A DNA stretch of 64,000 nucleotides from contig CAWCNI010000002.1 of NCBI GenBank assembly GCA_963796915.1, forward strand, positions 992,001 through 1,056,000, given 5' to 3'. Below, one piece after another: positions 54,906-63,765 of this stretch. Position numbers and translations under genes: made by a program. The DNA comes from JAENWD01 sp963796915 (GTDB lineage: Bacteria > Acidobacteriota > Vicinamibacteria > Vicinamibacterales > JAENWD01). How positions within the stretch are numbered: position 1 is the first letter of the stretch; each line of letters begins with the position of its first letter. The notes beneath the pieces were generated by a model, which ran no database searches, was not told where the DNA came from, and saw only the letters and a list, made by a program, of their open reading frames with translations.

Positions 54906-55946
54906 TTACGTCCCCGCGTCGGGACGATCGGCGCGCGGAATGTCTGTCCCGGGCTCGTCAGCGGCGAGCGCTGCGATTTCAGCCGCGTCGATGAACTCTT
55001 CCGTCCAGTAGCGCACGACCGCGATGTCCCGGAAGGGCAGCGGCCCTGACGGCGGCGGTTCTCCGAGCACGTCGCGCAGCGACAGCAGCGGCATGTTGAC
55101 GCCGCTCGCAACAGTCAACGGCATCGTTCCGGGAAAGCGCGCGTTGACTTCCAGCAGCACCGGCGTGCCCTGCGCGTTCCGGCGGAACTGGATGTTGGCG
55201 GTGTAGCGCAGCCCGACGCGCGTCGCGACGCGGCGGGCGAACTCCTCGAGCTCGGCATCGTGCAGGGTCTTCGCCGTCACGGCGATGCCGGAGTCCACCT
55301 TGAGCCTGGCCCGAGGCACGGCGGCGGCGATGCCTCCGTCGCGCCCGGCGAGCACGTCGACGGAATATTCCTCGCCGGGGAGGAACTCCTGCGCGAGCAT
55401 GGACCCGTCGCGGGGATGGCGGCCAAGCTGTTCAGGCGATCCGATGATCTCGATGCCGCGCGATCCGCTGCCGGAACGCGGCTTCACGATGAGCGGAAAG
55501 TCCCAGCCCTCCGGCGAGAACGCGCCGTCGAGGACCGCGTAGCGGCCGACGGGCACTGTGTCGCCGCAGGTGCGAAGCAGGGTGAGCTTGTCCAGGCAGA
55601 GGGTCAGCGTCTGCGGTGACGCGACGAGGACGCGCACACCTGCCGACGCGAACGCCTCCTCGGCACTGGCGACGCCGAGCAGCTCGGAATCTACTGTCGG
55701 GACGAGCACGTCGATCGCATTCCGGCGGCAGAGGTCGAGGAGGTGCGCGACGAACTGCGGATCGGCGCCGGCGCGGAGCCGGTGGCGCCGGGACGCCGGG
55801 ACCAGGTAGAGCCCGGCCGCGTTCGGATCCATGTCTCCGGCGTGGATCACAAACGGTTCGCCGCGGACGGCCTTGATGAAGGAGATGGCGGCCGCACCGC
55901 CGGCGCCTGTGAGCAGGACTCTGGATCCCGAGATTGTTCCGGTCAT
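54906..55946 (-). CDS. ATP-grasp ligase, carbamoyl-phosphate-synthase-like fold
   Basis: 346 residues. N-terminal nucleotide-binding domain VLLTGAGGAAAISFIKAVRG, IDVLVPTVDSELLGVASAEE, then ATP-grasp: CLDKLTLLRTCGDTVPVGRY, FPLIVKPRSGSGSRGIEII, MLAQEFLPGEEYSVDVLAG and VLLEVNARFPGTMPLTVASG VNMP with the magnesium Glu/Asn. Such single-chain ligases join a carboxylate to an amine or similar. As first gene of the operon with the glycosyltransferase, it might add an amino acid or other acid to the glycan or its precursor. This is inference. Confidence 0.9.
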   Translation of the reverse strand: MTGTISGSRVLLTGAGGAAAISFIKAVRGEPFVIHAGDMDPNAAGLYLVPASRRHRLRAGADPQFVAHLLDLCRRNAIDVLVPTVDSELLGVASAEEAFASAGVRVLVASPQTLTLCLDKLTLLRTCGDTVPVGRYAVLDGAFSPEGWDFPLIVKPRSGSGSRGIEIIGSPEQLGRHPRDGSMLAQEFLPGEEYSVDVLAGRDGGIAAAVPRARLKVDSGIAVTAKTLHDAELEEFARRVATRVGLRYTANIQFRRNAQGTPVLLEVNARFPGTMPLTVASGVNMPLLSLRDVLGEPPPSGPLPFRDIAVVRYWTEEFIDAAEIAALAADEPGTDIPRADRPDAGT

Positions 55947-56157
55947 CGCGTAATGCGGGCATCGTACAGCAGGACGGCGGCGCCGCGGGGCACACGCCGC
56001 GTCCTGACCCCGCCTTGGCTCTGTTCCGCAGTGTTTTCTGTAGACCGGCAGCCGGTATCTCCGGCGCGCCGTGGGCGCCCTCGCTGGCTACGGTATTCCG
56101 GAGGCGGGGACGAGGCCCAATCGTGGAGAGCGTCTTGCGACGAACTGCTGCGAGTCG

Positions 56158-56853
56158 CTACCGACTACAGGCCCCGGACGGTTTCCAGTCAGAGGGGATG
56201 CCCCTCTGCTGAGCCGAATCGTGGATGACGAGGGCGAACGCACGCCGGAGCGCCGTCCCGGTGACGTTCAGTTCCATAGGAATATTCGGCCGCACCGTCA
56301 TGGTGCCTCCGGCCCGAGCCCTGGTGGCGCCATCCGGAGTGTCCAGACACTGGTCGCCTGCAAGCACGTACCAGCCTTCGGGGCCCGGGTGCGTATGCAC
56401 TCTCGAACTGTCGCCAGGCCGCATGACGGCGTAAGAGAGGATCGCCGTGTAGCTCGTTGCCTCGGGAAGCTGCAGTGGTCCGACGACGGCGATGGCGTCA
56501 CCTCCGCGCGGAGCAGCATCTCGTGGACCGAATTCGGAGAGCCACACTCGTCCATCTTCCTCGACGACGATTCCGGTCGCGCTCCTGGCAGCGTCTGCAT
56601 CCTTCCTGGTTGGAAACGTCGAGAGATGCCAGTAGACGGAGGCGTCGCTGAAGTGAAGCCCGCCGGCCATGCCGACGTTGAAGCAGCCATACTCCGGTCG
56701 CTTCTCTCCCGGCGGCACGTCCACACAGGCCACTCCGGTCATGTGTTCGTGTTCGGCGGCGCCGGGCACCTGGGCGCGCAGGCGACCGATTGGCAGGATT
56801 TGAAACGCGACCAGGAACAGCACGACGACGCCGATGACGGGAGTTCTGGCCAT
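56158..56853 (-). CDS. Secreted cupin-domain protein
   Basis: 231 residues. N-terminal helix MARTPVIGVVVLFLVAFQIL P serves as signal or anchor. The cupin core has AILSYAVMRPGDSSRVHTHP GPEGWYVLAG (HxH...G, metal ligands) and GTMTVRPNIPMELNVTGTAL RRAFALVIHD. Upstream, VACVDVPPGEKRPEYGCFNV and ASVYWHLSTFPTRKDADAAR precede it. No enzyme assignment possible. It stands alone between the operon and the ECF41 sigma gene. Confidence 0.82.
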   Translation of the reverse strand: MARTPVIGVVVLFLVAFQILPIGRLRAQVPGAAEHEHMTGVACVDVPPGEKRPEYGCFNVGMAGGLHFSDASVYWHLSTFPTRKDADAARSATGIVVEEDGRVWLSEFGPRDAAPRGGDAIAVVGPLQLPEATSYTAILSYAVMRPGDSSRVHTHPGPEGWYVLAGDQCLDTPDGATRARAGGTMTVRPNIPMELNVTGTALRRAFALVIHDSAQQRGIPSDWKPSGACSR

Positions 56854-56903
56854 GTCGGACCCTCCGGGAAGGATGCTCCAGCCTGCGATCCTACTCCCTC
56901 ACC

Positions 56904-57779
56904 TCAATGCGTGTGTTCGAGGAACCCACGCAGCTTGTCGGGGTTGCGCACGACGTAGATGGCGCGAATGCGGCCGTCGGCGATATCGAACGAGTAGGTG
57001 CCGTTGCCGAGGTCCGGATGGCGCAGGAGCAGACCTGGTGCGCCGTTGATCGTGACTACCTGAGGGTCCGACTCCGACCAGCGCGTCTTGCCGACAACCT
57101 CGATGACGAACTCGGCAATGCGATCGGCGCCAACCACGGGACGCGGCGCCGCGAGTGCCTTCCCGCCGCCATCGGCGACGAGCTCCGCGTCGGTGTGCAG
57201 CACCGTCATCAACGCCTCGAGATTGCCGGTGACGCAGGCGTCGCGGAATCGTCGCACGATCTCCTCGGATTCACGCCGCGACACGGTCGCGCGCGGATGC
57301 GAATCGCGCAACCGGGCACGTGCGCGCGCGAGGATCTGCCGTGTGTTCGCCGCGCTCTTGCCGACGCTGCTCGCGATCTCGTCGAAGTCGAGCTCGAACA
57401 CCTCGCGCAGCAGGAAGACCGCGCGCTCGGTCGCCGACAGCTGCTCCAGCAGGACCAGAAATGCCGTCGTCAGCGACGACGCCAGCTCGGCGGATTCCTG
57501 ATTCGGCTCCGCCAGCGGTTCCGGTAGCCATGGCCCGGGATACTCCATGCGAGTCCGTTCGGCGCTGCGCAGATGGTCGATACACAGGCGCGTGACGATC
57601 GTCCTGAGATATGCCCGCGGCGAGCGGACGTCTGCGCGCTCGTCCTGACGCGCCCGGAGCCACGCGTCCTGGACGACATCCTCGGCTTCGCTGGCGCTGC
57701 CGAGCATCCTGTAGGCAATCGAGAACAGCATGGGGCGATGCGCCTCGAACGTCGCTCCGTCCCACTCAGTTGCTGCCAT
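56904..57779 (-). CDS. ECF41-type RNA polymerase sigma factor (SigJ-like) with SnoaL-like tail
   Basis: 291 residues. Region 2: MLFSIAYRMLGSASEAEDVV QDAWLR; region 4: LSATERAVFLLREVFELDFD EIASSVGKSAANTRQILARA. After residue about 175 a SnoaL-like domain follows, containing the DGGGK motif (ADGGGKALAAP) that marks ECF41 and controls activity there. The tail ends IYVVRNPDKLRGFLEHTH. Its own upstream DNA carries a matching promoter in the correct orientation (57821-57847), so it is probably autoregulated. No anti-sigma gene is adjacent, as usual for ECF41. Confidence 0.94.
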   Translation of the reverse strand: MAATEWDGATFEAHRPMLFSIAYRMLGSASEAEDVVQDAWLRARQDERADVRSPRAYLRTIVTRLCIDHLRSAERTRMEYPGPWLPEPLAEPNQESAELASSLTTAFLVLLEQLSATERAVFLLREVFELDFDEIASSVGKSAANTRQILARARARLRDSHPRATVSRRESEEIVRRFRDACVTGNLEALMTVLHTDAELVADGGGKALAAPRPVVGADRIAEFVIEVVGKTRWSESDPQVVTINGAPGLLLRHPDLGNGTYSFDIADGRIRAIYVVRNPDKLRGFLEHTH

Positions 57780-57820
57780 GGCTCAGGTCCCCTCACTCTG
57801 ACTATTGTTCCTTCTTCTTA

Positions 57821-57847
57821 GACGGGTGACGGAGCCCGCGTGTGACA
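57821..57847 (-). promoter_or_regulatory. ECF41-type promoter of the sigma gene
   Basis: On the minus strand TGTCACA-N16-CGTC, with the -10-like CGTC about 41 bases from the start codon at 57779. TGTCACA...CGTC is the pattern I recall for ECF41 targets. Confidence 0.7.
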
Positions 57848-57866
57848 GCGACGCAGCCCGGCCAGG

Positions 57867-57892
57867 TGTCACAGGACCATTCCTGCTTCGTC
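57867..57892 (+). promoter_or_regulatory. ECF41-type promoter, upstream copy
   Basis: TGTCACA-N15-CGTC, 108 bases before the VOC start. Its spacer (GGACCATTCCTGCTT) resembles that of the copy at 57951. Confidence 0.65.
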
Positions 57893-57950
57893 GGAGCTTC
57901 CACCGACGCGCGCGATCGTCCTGCAGCTTCGCTGCGCTCGGACTGTCGGG

Positions 57951-57976
57951 TGTCACGAATCTGTTCCTGATTCGTC
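57951..57976 (+). promoter_or_regulatory. ECF41-type promoter of the VOC gene
   Basis: TGTCACG-N15-CGTC, with CGTC ending 23 bases before the ATG at 58000, a normal distance for a start site plus ribosome site (GAAGGGAG). Confidence 0.72.
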
Positions 57977-57999
57977 TTGATTGGTGAAGGGAGATCATC

Positions 58000-58383
58000 A
58001 TGCTGTTCAAGAAAGTGGTATACGTCACGCAGTTCGTCAGCGACCAGGACAGGGCGCTCGACTTCTACACGACGCTGCTCGACTTCGAGAAGCGCGTCGA
58101 CGTGCCGACGCCCGATGGCGGACCGCGGTTCCTGACCGTTGGCGTCGCAGGCGAAGACTTTCAGCTCGTGCTCTGGCCGGGGAAACACGGGGAAGGCCAG
58201 CCGGTATTCGGCCGCCTCCCGGCAGCGTGCACCATCGAGACGCCGGACTGCCGGAAGGCGTTCGAAGAACTGAAATCGCGGGGCGTGAAGTTCGAGACGG
58301 GAGTGCTCGAGTACCCCTGGGGCTATGTCGCGGTGTTCGTGGATCCTGACGGCAACCGGCTCCAGCTCCGAGAAGGCCGTTAA
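58000..58383 (+). CDS. VOC-family protein, probable ECF41 target
   Basis: 127 residues: KKVVYVTQFVSDQDRALDFY TTLLDFEKR, GPRFLTVGVAGEDFQLVLWP and YVAVFVDPDGNRLQLRE, the standard paired beta-alpha-beta unit with possible metal Glu/Gln. Shorter than the VOC protein at 45515 and of a different subfamily. ECF41 regulons often contain a single oxidoreductase, epimerase or carboxymuconolactone-decarboxylase gene next to the sigma gene; here a VOC protein takes this place. Confidence 0.92.
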   Translation: MLFKKVVYVTQFVSDQDRALDFYTTLLDFEKRVDVPTPDGGPRFLTVGVAGEDFQLVLWPGKHGEGQPVFGRLPAACTIETPDCRKAFEELKSRGVKFETGVLEYPWGYVAVFVDPDGNRLQLREGR

Positions 58384-58547
58384 GTCGCTCGCGCGCGGCC
58401 GTCGTTGGTCTGAGAACAGCCCCTCGACCCGACGGTCGCGCAGCCCGCACCGACAGCGCGGCTGTCCATGCCTCGCCGGTCGCGATCGAGACTCACTCCT
58501 TTAACTGAGCACAGCTGACTTGCGGAGCGGCCCCTCACAACCAGGAT

Positions 58548-59814
58548 TCAGCGCTGGCCGTCGCAGGCGTCCGCCCGTGCGAGGAGAAACGCTCTTTCCC
58601 GCGCGTTGCGGGTCAGTGTGGCCGCAGCCTCGAATTCTGAGCGCGCCTCGGCCAGTCGACCGGCGCGGAACAGAAAGTCGCCCCTCGCCGCCGGCAGCGG
58701 CGCGTAGTCGCGCAGGGCGGCGGCGTCGGCGATCTCGTCGACCAGCCTGAGGCCCGCGTCGGGCCCGAAGGCCATGCTGTGGGCGATCGCGCGATTGAGA
58801 TCGACCACGGGCGAAGGCGCCACGACGCGCAGCCGGTCGTAGAGCGCGGCAATGCGCGGCCAGTCAGTATCGGCGGCCCGGCGCGCGCGGGCGTGGCAGG
58901 CGGCGAGCGCGGCTTGCAGCACATAGGGGCCGTCAGCCGCGCAGCGCTTCGGCGCGGGCCAGCGCATCGAGGCCCCGGCCGATCAGCAACTGGTCCCAGC
59001 GCGCGCGATCCTGCTCGGTGATCGGCACGAAGGCGCCGTCCGGCCCGGTGCGCGCCTGGTTGCGCGACGCCTGGATCTCCATCAGGGCCAGCAGGCCGAG
59101 CACTTCGGCATCGCCGGGCATCAGCCCGGCCAGCATGCGGCCGAGCCGTTGCGCCTCCAGGCACAGGCCCGGGCGGAGAAGGTCGTCGCCCGCCGTGGCG
59201 GCATAGCCTTCATTGAAAATCAGGTAGATGACCTCGAGCACCGAGGGCAGCCGCGCCGCCCGTTCGGCGCCGCGCGGCACCTCGAAGGCCAATCCCGCCT
59301 TTGCGATCGCCTTCTTCGCGCGAACGATCCGCTGCGCGATCGTCGCCTCGCTCGACAGGAAGGCGCGGGCGATCTCGTCCGTCGTCAGGCCGCCGACCAC
59401 CTTGAGGGTGAGCGCCGCGCGGGCGTCGGGCGACAGCATGGGGTGGCAGGCGGTGAAGATGAGGCCGAGCAGCTCGTCGCCGAGATCATCGTCCATGGCC
59501 GCTTCGATCGCCTGGGCCGCGCCGTCGTGCGCCTCGTCCAGCGTCCGCGCGATCTCCTCGTGCTTGCGCTGACGCATCTTGTCGCGCCGGAGGGCGTCGA
59601 CGGCGCGCCGCTTGGCGACGGCCATCAGCCAGGCGCCCGGATTGTCAGGGACGCCGGTCCTCGGCCATTCGGACAGGGCGACGACCAGCGCGTCCTGCGC
59701 CAGCTCCTCGGCCCGATCGACATTCCGCACGATGCGGGCCAGGCCCGCGACGAGCCTGGCCCGTTCAATGCGAAAGGTCGCTTCGATCGCCTGGTGCGTT
59801 TCGCCTGCGGTCAC
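58548..59814 (-). CDS. ECF42-type RNA polymerase sigma factor with C-terminal TPR-like extension (frameshifted)
   Basis: About 421 residues. Sigma part: LARIVRNVDRAEELAQDALV VALSEWP, AWLMAVAKRRAVDALRRDK and ALTLKVVGGLTTDEIARAFL. Long helical extension: LPSVLEVIYLIFNEGYAATA, GLLALMEIQASRNQARTG, then in the second frame AADGPYVLQAALAACHARAR, VVDLNRAIAHSMAFGP and FLFRAGRLAEARSEFEAA. The frames join if one base is removed near 58941 (GCTGCGCGG). The gene follows a DGPF-motif protein by 39 bases, the known pairing for ECF42. Confidence 0.9.
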
Positions 59815-59853
59815 ACCGCATTTTCGGCCAAGGCCGCAGGGGAGACAAGCCGG

Positions 59854-60288
59854 CTAGGCGACGCCGAGTTTCCCGCGCTCCCCTTCGCGCCGGGGCGCGG
59901 CGAGCTCCTCGGGCGTCACAAAGGCGGCCAGATCCGCCGCCTCGTAGAACGGCCGGATTTCCATCTCGCCTTTCATGCCCGGGATGAGAGGGGAGCGCTT
60001 CGCCCAGGCCATCGCCTCGTCCATGTCCTTGACCTCCCAGATCGAGAAGCCGACGACGAGCTCGCGGCTCTCGGCGAACGGCCCGTCGATGACCGTGCGT
60101 CTGGTGCCATCGGAGACTATGCGCTTCGAGTGGGCGTCGTTCTTGAGACCGGCGGCGGCCACGAAGACGCCGGCCTTGACCAGCTCTTCGGTGAACCGGT
60201 CCATCGCCGCAAATGCCTCGAGCGCTTCCGGCGTGGGCTCGCCCAATGTCATGCCCTCAGCGGCTTTCCCCAAAACCATCACCCGCAT
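59854..60288 (-). CDS. YciI-related DGPF-motif protein
   Basis: 144 residues from ATG 60288. RVMVLGKAAEGMTLGEPTPE at the N-terminus, TRRTVIDGPFAESRELVVGF with the DGPF motif, and AMAWAKRSPLIPGMKGEMEI RPF. These small ferredoxin-fold proteins lie next to ECF42 sigma genes and are their regulated targets; biochemical role unknown. It precedes the sigma gene in the same direction, with 39 bases between them. Confidence 0.93.
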   Translation of the reverse strand: MRVMVLGKAAEGMTLGEPTPEALEAFAAMDRFTEELVKAGVFVAAAGLKNDAHSKRIVSDGTRRTVIDGPFAESRELVVGFSIWEVKDMDEAMAWAKRSPLIPGMKGEMEIRPFYEAADLAAFVTPEELAAPRREGERGKLGVA

Positions 60289-60551
60289 CGTCTGTCTCCT
60301 TGTTAGAGCCGGCCCCATTTGGCGTCTCGTTGGGACGACGAACGAGCCTGCCCGAAATCGACACGTCCTGCAAACTATGATTTCTCGAGGCTCACTCTCT
60401 GAGTACGGCTCTCGCCGGCACGCTCCAGGCGTCGCTGACGGCTAGTCGACAGGCGACAACTAGACGGAAGAGCACGCTGCCGGCGTCGTGGGGCGAGCCC
60501 GTCCAGCCTTCGGACCCTGCGCGATGCCTTTGTGAACTGTTGCGGTGGAAC

Positions 60552-61855
60552 TCATGTCCTCATTCCGGTCGTGGATCCTTGGCAATCACCGCCACGGACC
60601 TGCTCCCGCTCGACGCGCAACTCAACTTTCGTGATGTCCGGTCGAAAGAACACCGCCACCGTCCAATCGAGCACGATGCGCAGGCGTCGGTCCCACCGTG
60701 GCATCTGGAACAGGTAGTACGTCCGCCGTATCCACCAGGCCGAGGAAACCTGTCACCCGCACGCCGAACACGCGCGCAACGGCGCGCGTGTGCCCGAGCG
60801 AGGCCATGGTTCCGAGCGGCTGGAAGAGGAACGGGGTCGGGACGCGCTCTTCGATCGCCGCCTGGATGTTGCGCGCGAGGTGTCGTGCCTCCCTGACGGT
60901 ATGCTGCGCGAGCGCTGGATAGGGACGGCCATCCGGTCCGGGAATGGATGCGCAGTCGCCCAGCGCCCAGACATTCGCGTGACTGCGACTCCGCATCGTC
61001 CCATCGACCGCAATCCGGCCACGTTGATCGTGCGCGACGGGAATCGCCGTGGCGAGGACGCTCGGCACGGTTCCCGCCGCCAGCACAATCGTGCCCGCGT
61101 CGATGATCTCGTTTGCGACGCGTATACCAGAGGTCTCGATGGAGCGGACGGGCGTCGAGACGCGGATGTCGGCGCCGCGCCGCTGGAGCACGTGTGCTGC
61201 CACGACGGCCAGTTCCTCGTCGATCTCGGGCAGGATGCGTGCACCAGCCTCGAACAGGAGAAAGCGAACCTCGTCGCGCCGGAGTCGAGGATAAAAGCGG
61301 AGCACGTCATCCGCGAATGCTGAGAGCTCGCCCAGCAGTTCGATGCCGACAAGACCGCCGCCGATCATGATGACGGTGAGGCAGCCGCGACGAGTCGTTG
61401 GCTCCGAGGTCGCGTCGGCTCGCTCGAATTGTTCAATCAGGTGATTTCTGAGCACCAGGGCGTCTGCCATGGTCTTGAACGTGAACGCGTTCGATGAGCC
61501 AGGGATCAGCTGCTCGTTCGTGGACGCGCCGAGCGCCACGACGAGATGGTCGTACGGCAGATCGTAGGTCGACTCCCCCGGCGGCGACGGCTCGAACGAT
61601 GTGGCGCTCCACGTCGACACGTTCAATGGTCGCCTCGACAAAGCGTGCCCGTCGGAGAACGGCACGGATTGGCTGCGCGCAGTGCCGCAGTTCTAACCGT
61701 CCGGAGCATGCTTCGAACAGAAGCGGCGTGATGACGAAGAAATTCTCGCGGCTCACAAGCGTGATCTCGACGCCAGTGTGTCCGCGCAATGCTCGCTCGA
61801 GGTGGCGCGCCGTCGAAACGCCACCGAATCCGCCGCCGAGTACCACGACACGCAC
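60552..61855 (-). CDS. Type II NADH dehydrogenase-like FAD oxidoreductase (two frameshifts)
   Basis: GTG 61855 follows GGGAGGAG. Frame 1: VRVVVLGGGFGGVSTARHLE (FAD), LVSRENFFVITPLLFEACSG. After one extra base in the C run at 61574-61578 the second frame gives YDLPYDHLVVALGASTNEQL, IMIGGGLVGIELLGELSAFA (NAD), NVWALGDCASIPGPDGRPYP and QAAIEERVPTPF. A second extra base near 60734 hides WIRRTYYLFQMPRWDRRLRI and the C-terminal membrane-binding region; the stop is then at 60552. About 433 residues, normal for NDH-2, which passes electrons from NADH to quinone. Two breaks could mean decay, but no in-frame stop is seen. Confidence 0.85.
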
Positions 61856-62270
61856 CGCGTCTCCTCCCTGTTCAGATAAGGGTCGTCTCAGAGCGTCGCG
61901 TGCGGCGGGCTGCCGCAAAGAGATCGTCCGATACGCAGGATTGGAAGTCCCGAAGACTTGGTGAGCCCGCGTCGATATGTCCTTTTTACGTACACCAACC
62001 ACGCAATTGATGCGAGCTCGACTGGACTGACGGAGATCATCTCAAGCGGACAGCATGGTCGCGCTGCCGCCGCCCGTGTGATGGCTATCCCAGTCGGCGT
62101 CACCAGGCCGCGGCGCTCTCGGCGTTGATCGATGCCCGTCGGCTGGGGGTCGCCGTAAACCGCCGAAGATAAATTGCGTCGCGTATCGCCGGGATTTGAG
62201 CTAGCGTCTTGCGATAAATTCCGGCTCTTGGGTCAGCCCTGTGGGCCGGTTTGGGGGGTCGTGACGCACG
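61856..62270. other. Intergenic region between ndh and the Bug gene
   Basis: 415 bases without a supported gene. GATAAATT occurs twice (62168 and 62213) with 45 bp spacing, and GC content falls relative to the flanks. Promoters for both divergent genes are expected here; none can be assigned with confidence. Confidence 0.5.
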
Positions 62271-63263
62271 ATGAGGCGCGAGTCATTTCTTCCACTGGGT
62301 GCCGCCGTCCTTTTGGCGCTGGACGGAACACAGGGCCCGTCTCAAGGCCTCACGCAAAACTATCCGACCAAGGCTGTGCGAATCGTCGAGCCGTTCGGAG
62401 CCGGCGGTGGCCCTGACCTCATCGCTCGCGCCTTGAGCACGAGGCTCTCTGCGCTGTGGGGCCAACCCGTGACGGTCGAGAACCATCCCGGCGGAGGAAG
62501 TACGGCGGCTCCAGCATTGGTGGCGAAGTCGTCGGCCGACGGCTACACGCTGCTCGTCAACACGAGCGCTCACGCATACAGCTCCGCGTTCGTGAAAAAC
62601 CTGCCGTATGACCCGTTGCGGGATTTCATCGCGGTTGCTCCGCTTACCACTCAGCCGTATGTGCTCGTTGCAGGGTCGGCAGCCGGGATCGCCACTGTTG
62701 CCGAACTGATCTCGGCAGCGAAGATGAAGCCAGGCGAGCTGCGGTTTGCCTCGAGTGGTGTCGGCACGGGGACCCATGTGGGTCTCGAGAAGTTCAATTT
62801 AGCGGCGGGCATCAAGGCCGTGCACGTGCCGCCGGGACCAGGTGACGCCATCGCCGACCTGATCGCCAACACCGTCGCAGGGCGCACGACCTACATGATG
62901 GCACCGATCCCGCTCGCACTCGCCAGCATCCGTGCGGGCACACTTCGCGCGCTGGGGGTGACGACGAAGAAGCGCTCATCACTCCTGCCGGAGGTGCCGA
63001 CGATTGCGGAGGCTGGCGTCGCTGGCTTCGACTACGCGATTTGGTATGGAGTCTGGGTCCCCGCCCGCACACCGCCCGGTGTGGTGGACAAACTGGCGCA
63101 CGACATCGCGCTGGTGATGGACGCACCGGATCTGCGTGACTCACTCGCGAAAGATGGCGCCGATCGACTCATGATGACGCAGCCCGAGTTCGCGCGGTTC
63201 GTGGAGCGGGAGAGTGAAAGTGCCACTCGTATCGCCAAAGCAGCTGGGATCGCACCCAGGTAG
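62271..63263 (+). CDS. Bug-family periplasmic solute-binding protein (TctC-like), orphan
   Basis: 330 residues with a signal region (LPLGAAVLLALDGTQGPSQG). Bug motifs: YPTKAVRIVEPFGAGGGPDL IARAL, LWGQPVTVENHPGGGSTAA, GYTLLVNTSAHAYSS, AVAPLTTQPYVLVAGS, LRFASSGVGTGTHVGLEKFN and FDYAIWYGVWVPARTPPGVV DKL. The family binds carboxylates such as citrate or amino acids and serves tripartite tricarboxylate transporters. No tctA/tctB membrane genes are present, which is common for Bug proteins. Confidence 0.94.
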   Translation: MRRESFLPLGAAVLLALDGTQGPSQGLTQNYPTKAVRIVEPFGAGGGPDLIARALSTRLSALWGQPVTVENHPGGGSTAAPALVAKSSADGYTLLVNTSAHAYSSAFVKNLPYDPLRDFIAVAPLTTQPYVLVAGSAAGIATVAELISAAKMKPGELRFASSGVGTGTHVGLEKFNLAAGIKAVHVPPGPGDAIADLIANTVAGRTTYMMAPIPLALASIRAGTLRALGVTTKKRSSLLPEVPTIAEAGVAGFDYAIWYGVWVPARTPPGVVDKLAHDIALVMDAPDLRDSLAKDGADRLMMTQPEFARFVERESESATRIAKAAGIAPR

Positions 63264-63469
63264 AGCACGAGCGCGTCGCCGTTGTCGCGTTGGCCTGCGG
63301 CAGAACGCGAAGCCGCTGAGCCTGGCAAGGAGTTCTTGGCCAACCTCTTGTCCCAACCGTCAGAGCCGCCGCAGGTCGGCGTCGCCCCGTAAATTACAGT
63401 GTGACCGGGGTTCCACTGGGGATCTGACACAGTTCTGACACAGTGCCCATGATCGGCCAGGCGTAATCT

Positions 63470-63765
63470 CTACCATTGCAACCGGGCACCGATCCGGAGG
63501 ACACGCGGTGCCGTGATGGCGGTCGGCCGCAGCCACGAGCCGCCCGAGGTGGTTGTGAGCGTCTGTGCGCCATTGGCGTTGAACATGTTGTAAACGTCGA
63601 AGAATCCCATGAGCGCACAGCTGTGATGGGAAACGCTTTTCTCGGTGCGGACGTCGACGAGCGTAATGTTGGGCGTCCGATTGGCCGCGATCGGTTCCGT
63701 TTTGATGGTCGCGCTCCAGAGTTGAGCGCTTGAACAAGAGTGCGCGCGAATGGTGGTCCGGATTG
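63470..63765 (-). pseudogene. 3' remnant of a TonB-dependent receptor gene
   Basis: The last frame reads TPNITLVDVRTEK, LMGFFDVYNMFNANGAQTLT, PTAITAPRVLRIGARLQW and a TAG, the ordinary end of an Oar-type barrel. Toward its 5' side homology jumps frames: GPPFARTLVQALNSGA, then TIKTEPIAANRTPN, then one extra base (AGCGTTTCCC, restoring SFPITAVR) and one missing base before LMGFF. Losses and gains of both signs, and no upstream receptor, point to a true decayed fragment, unlike the +1 breaks elsewhere. Confidence 0.75.
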
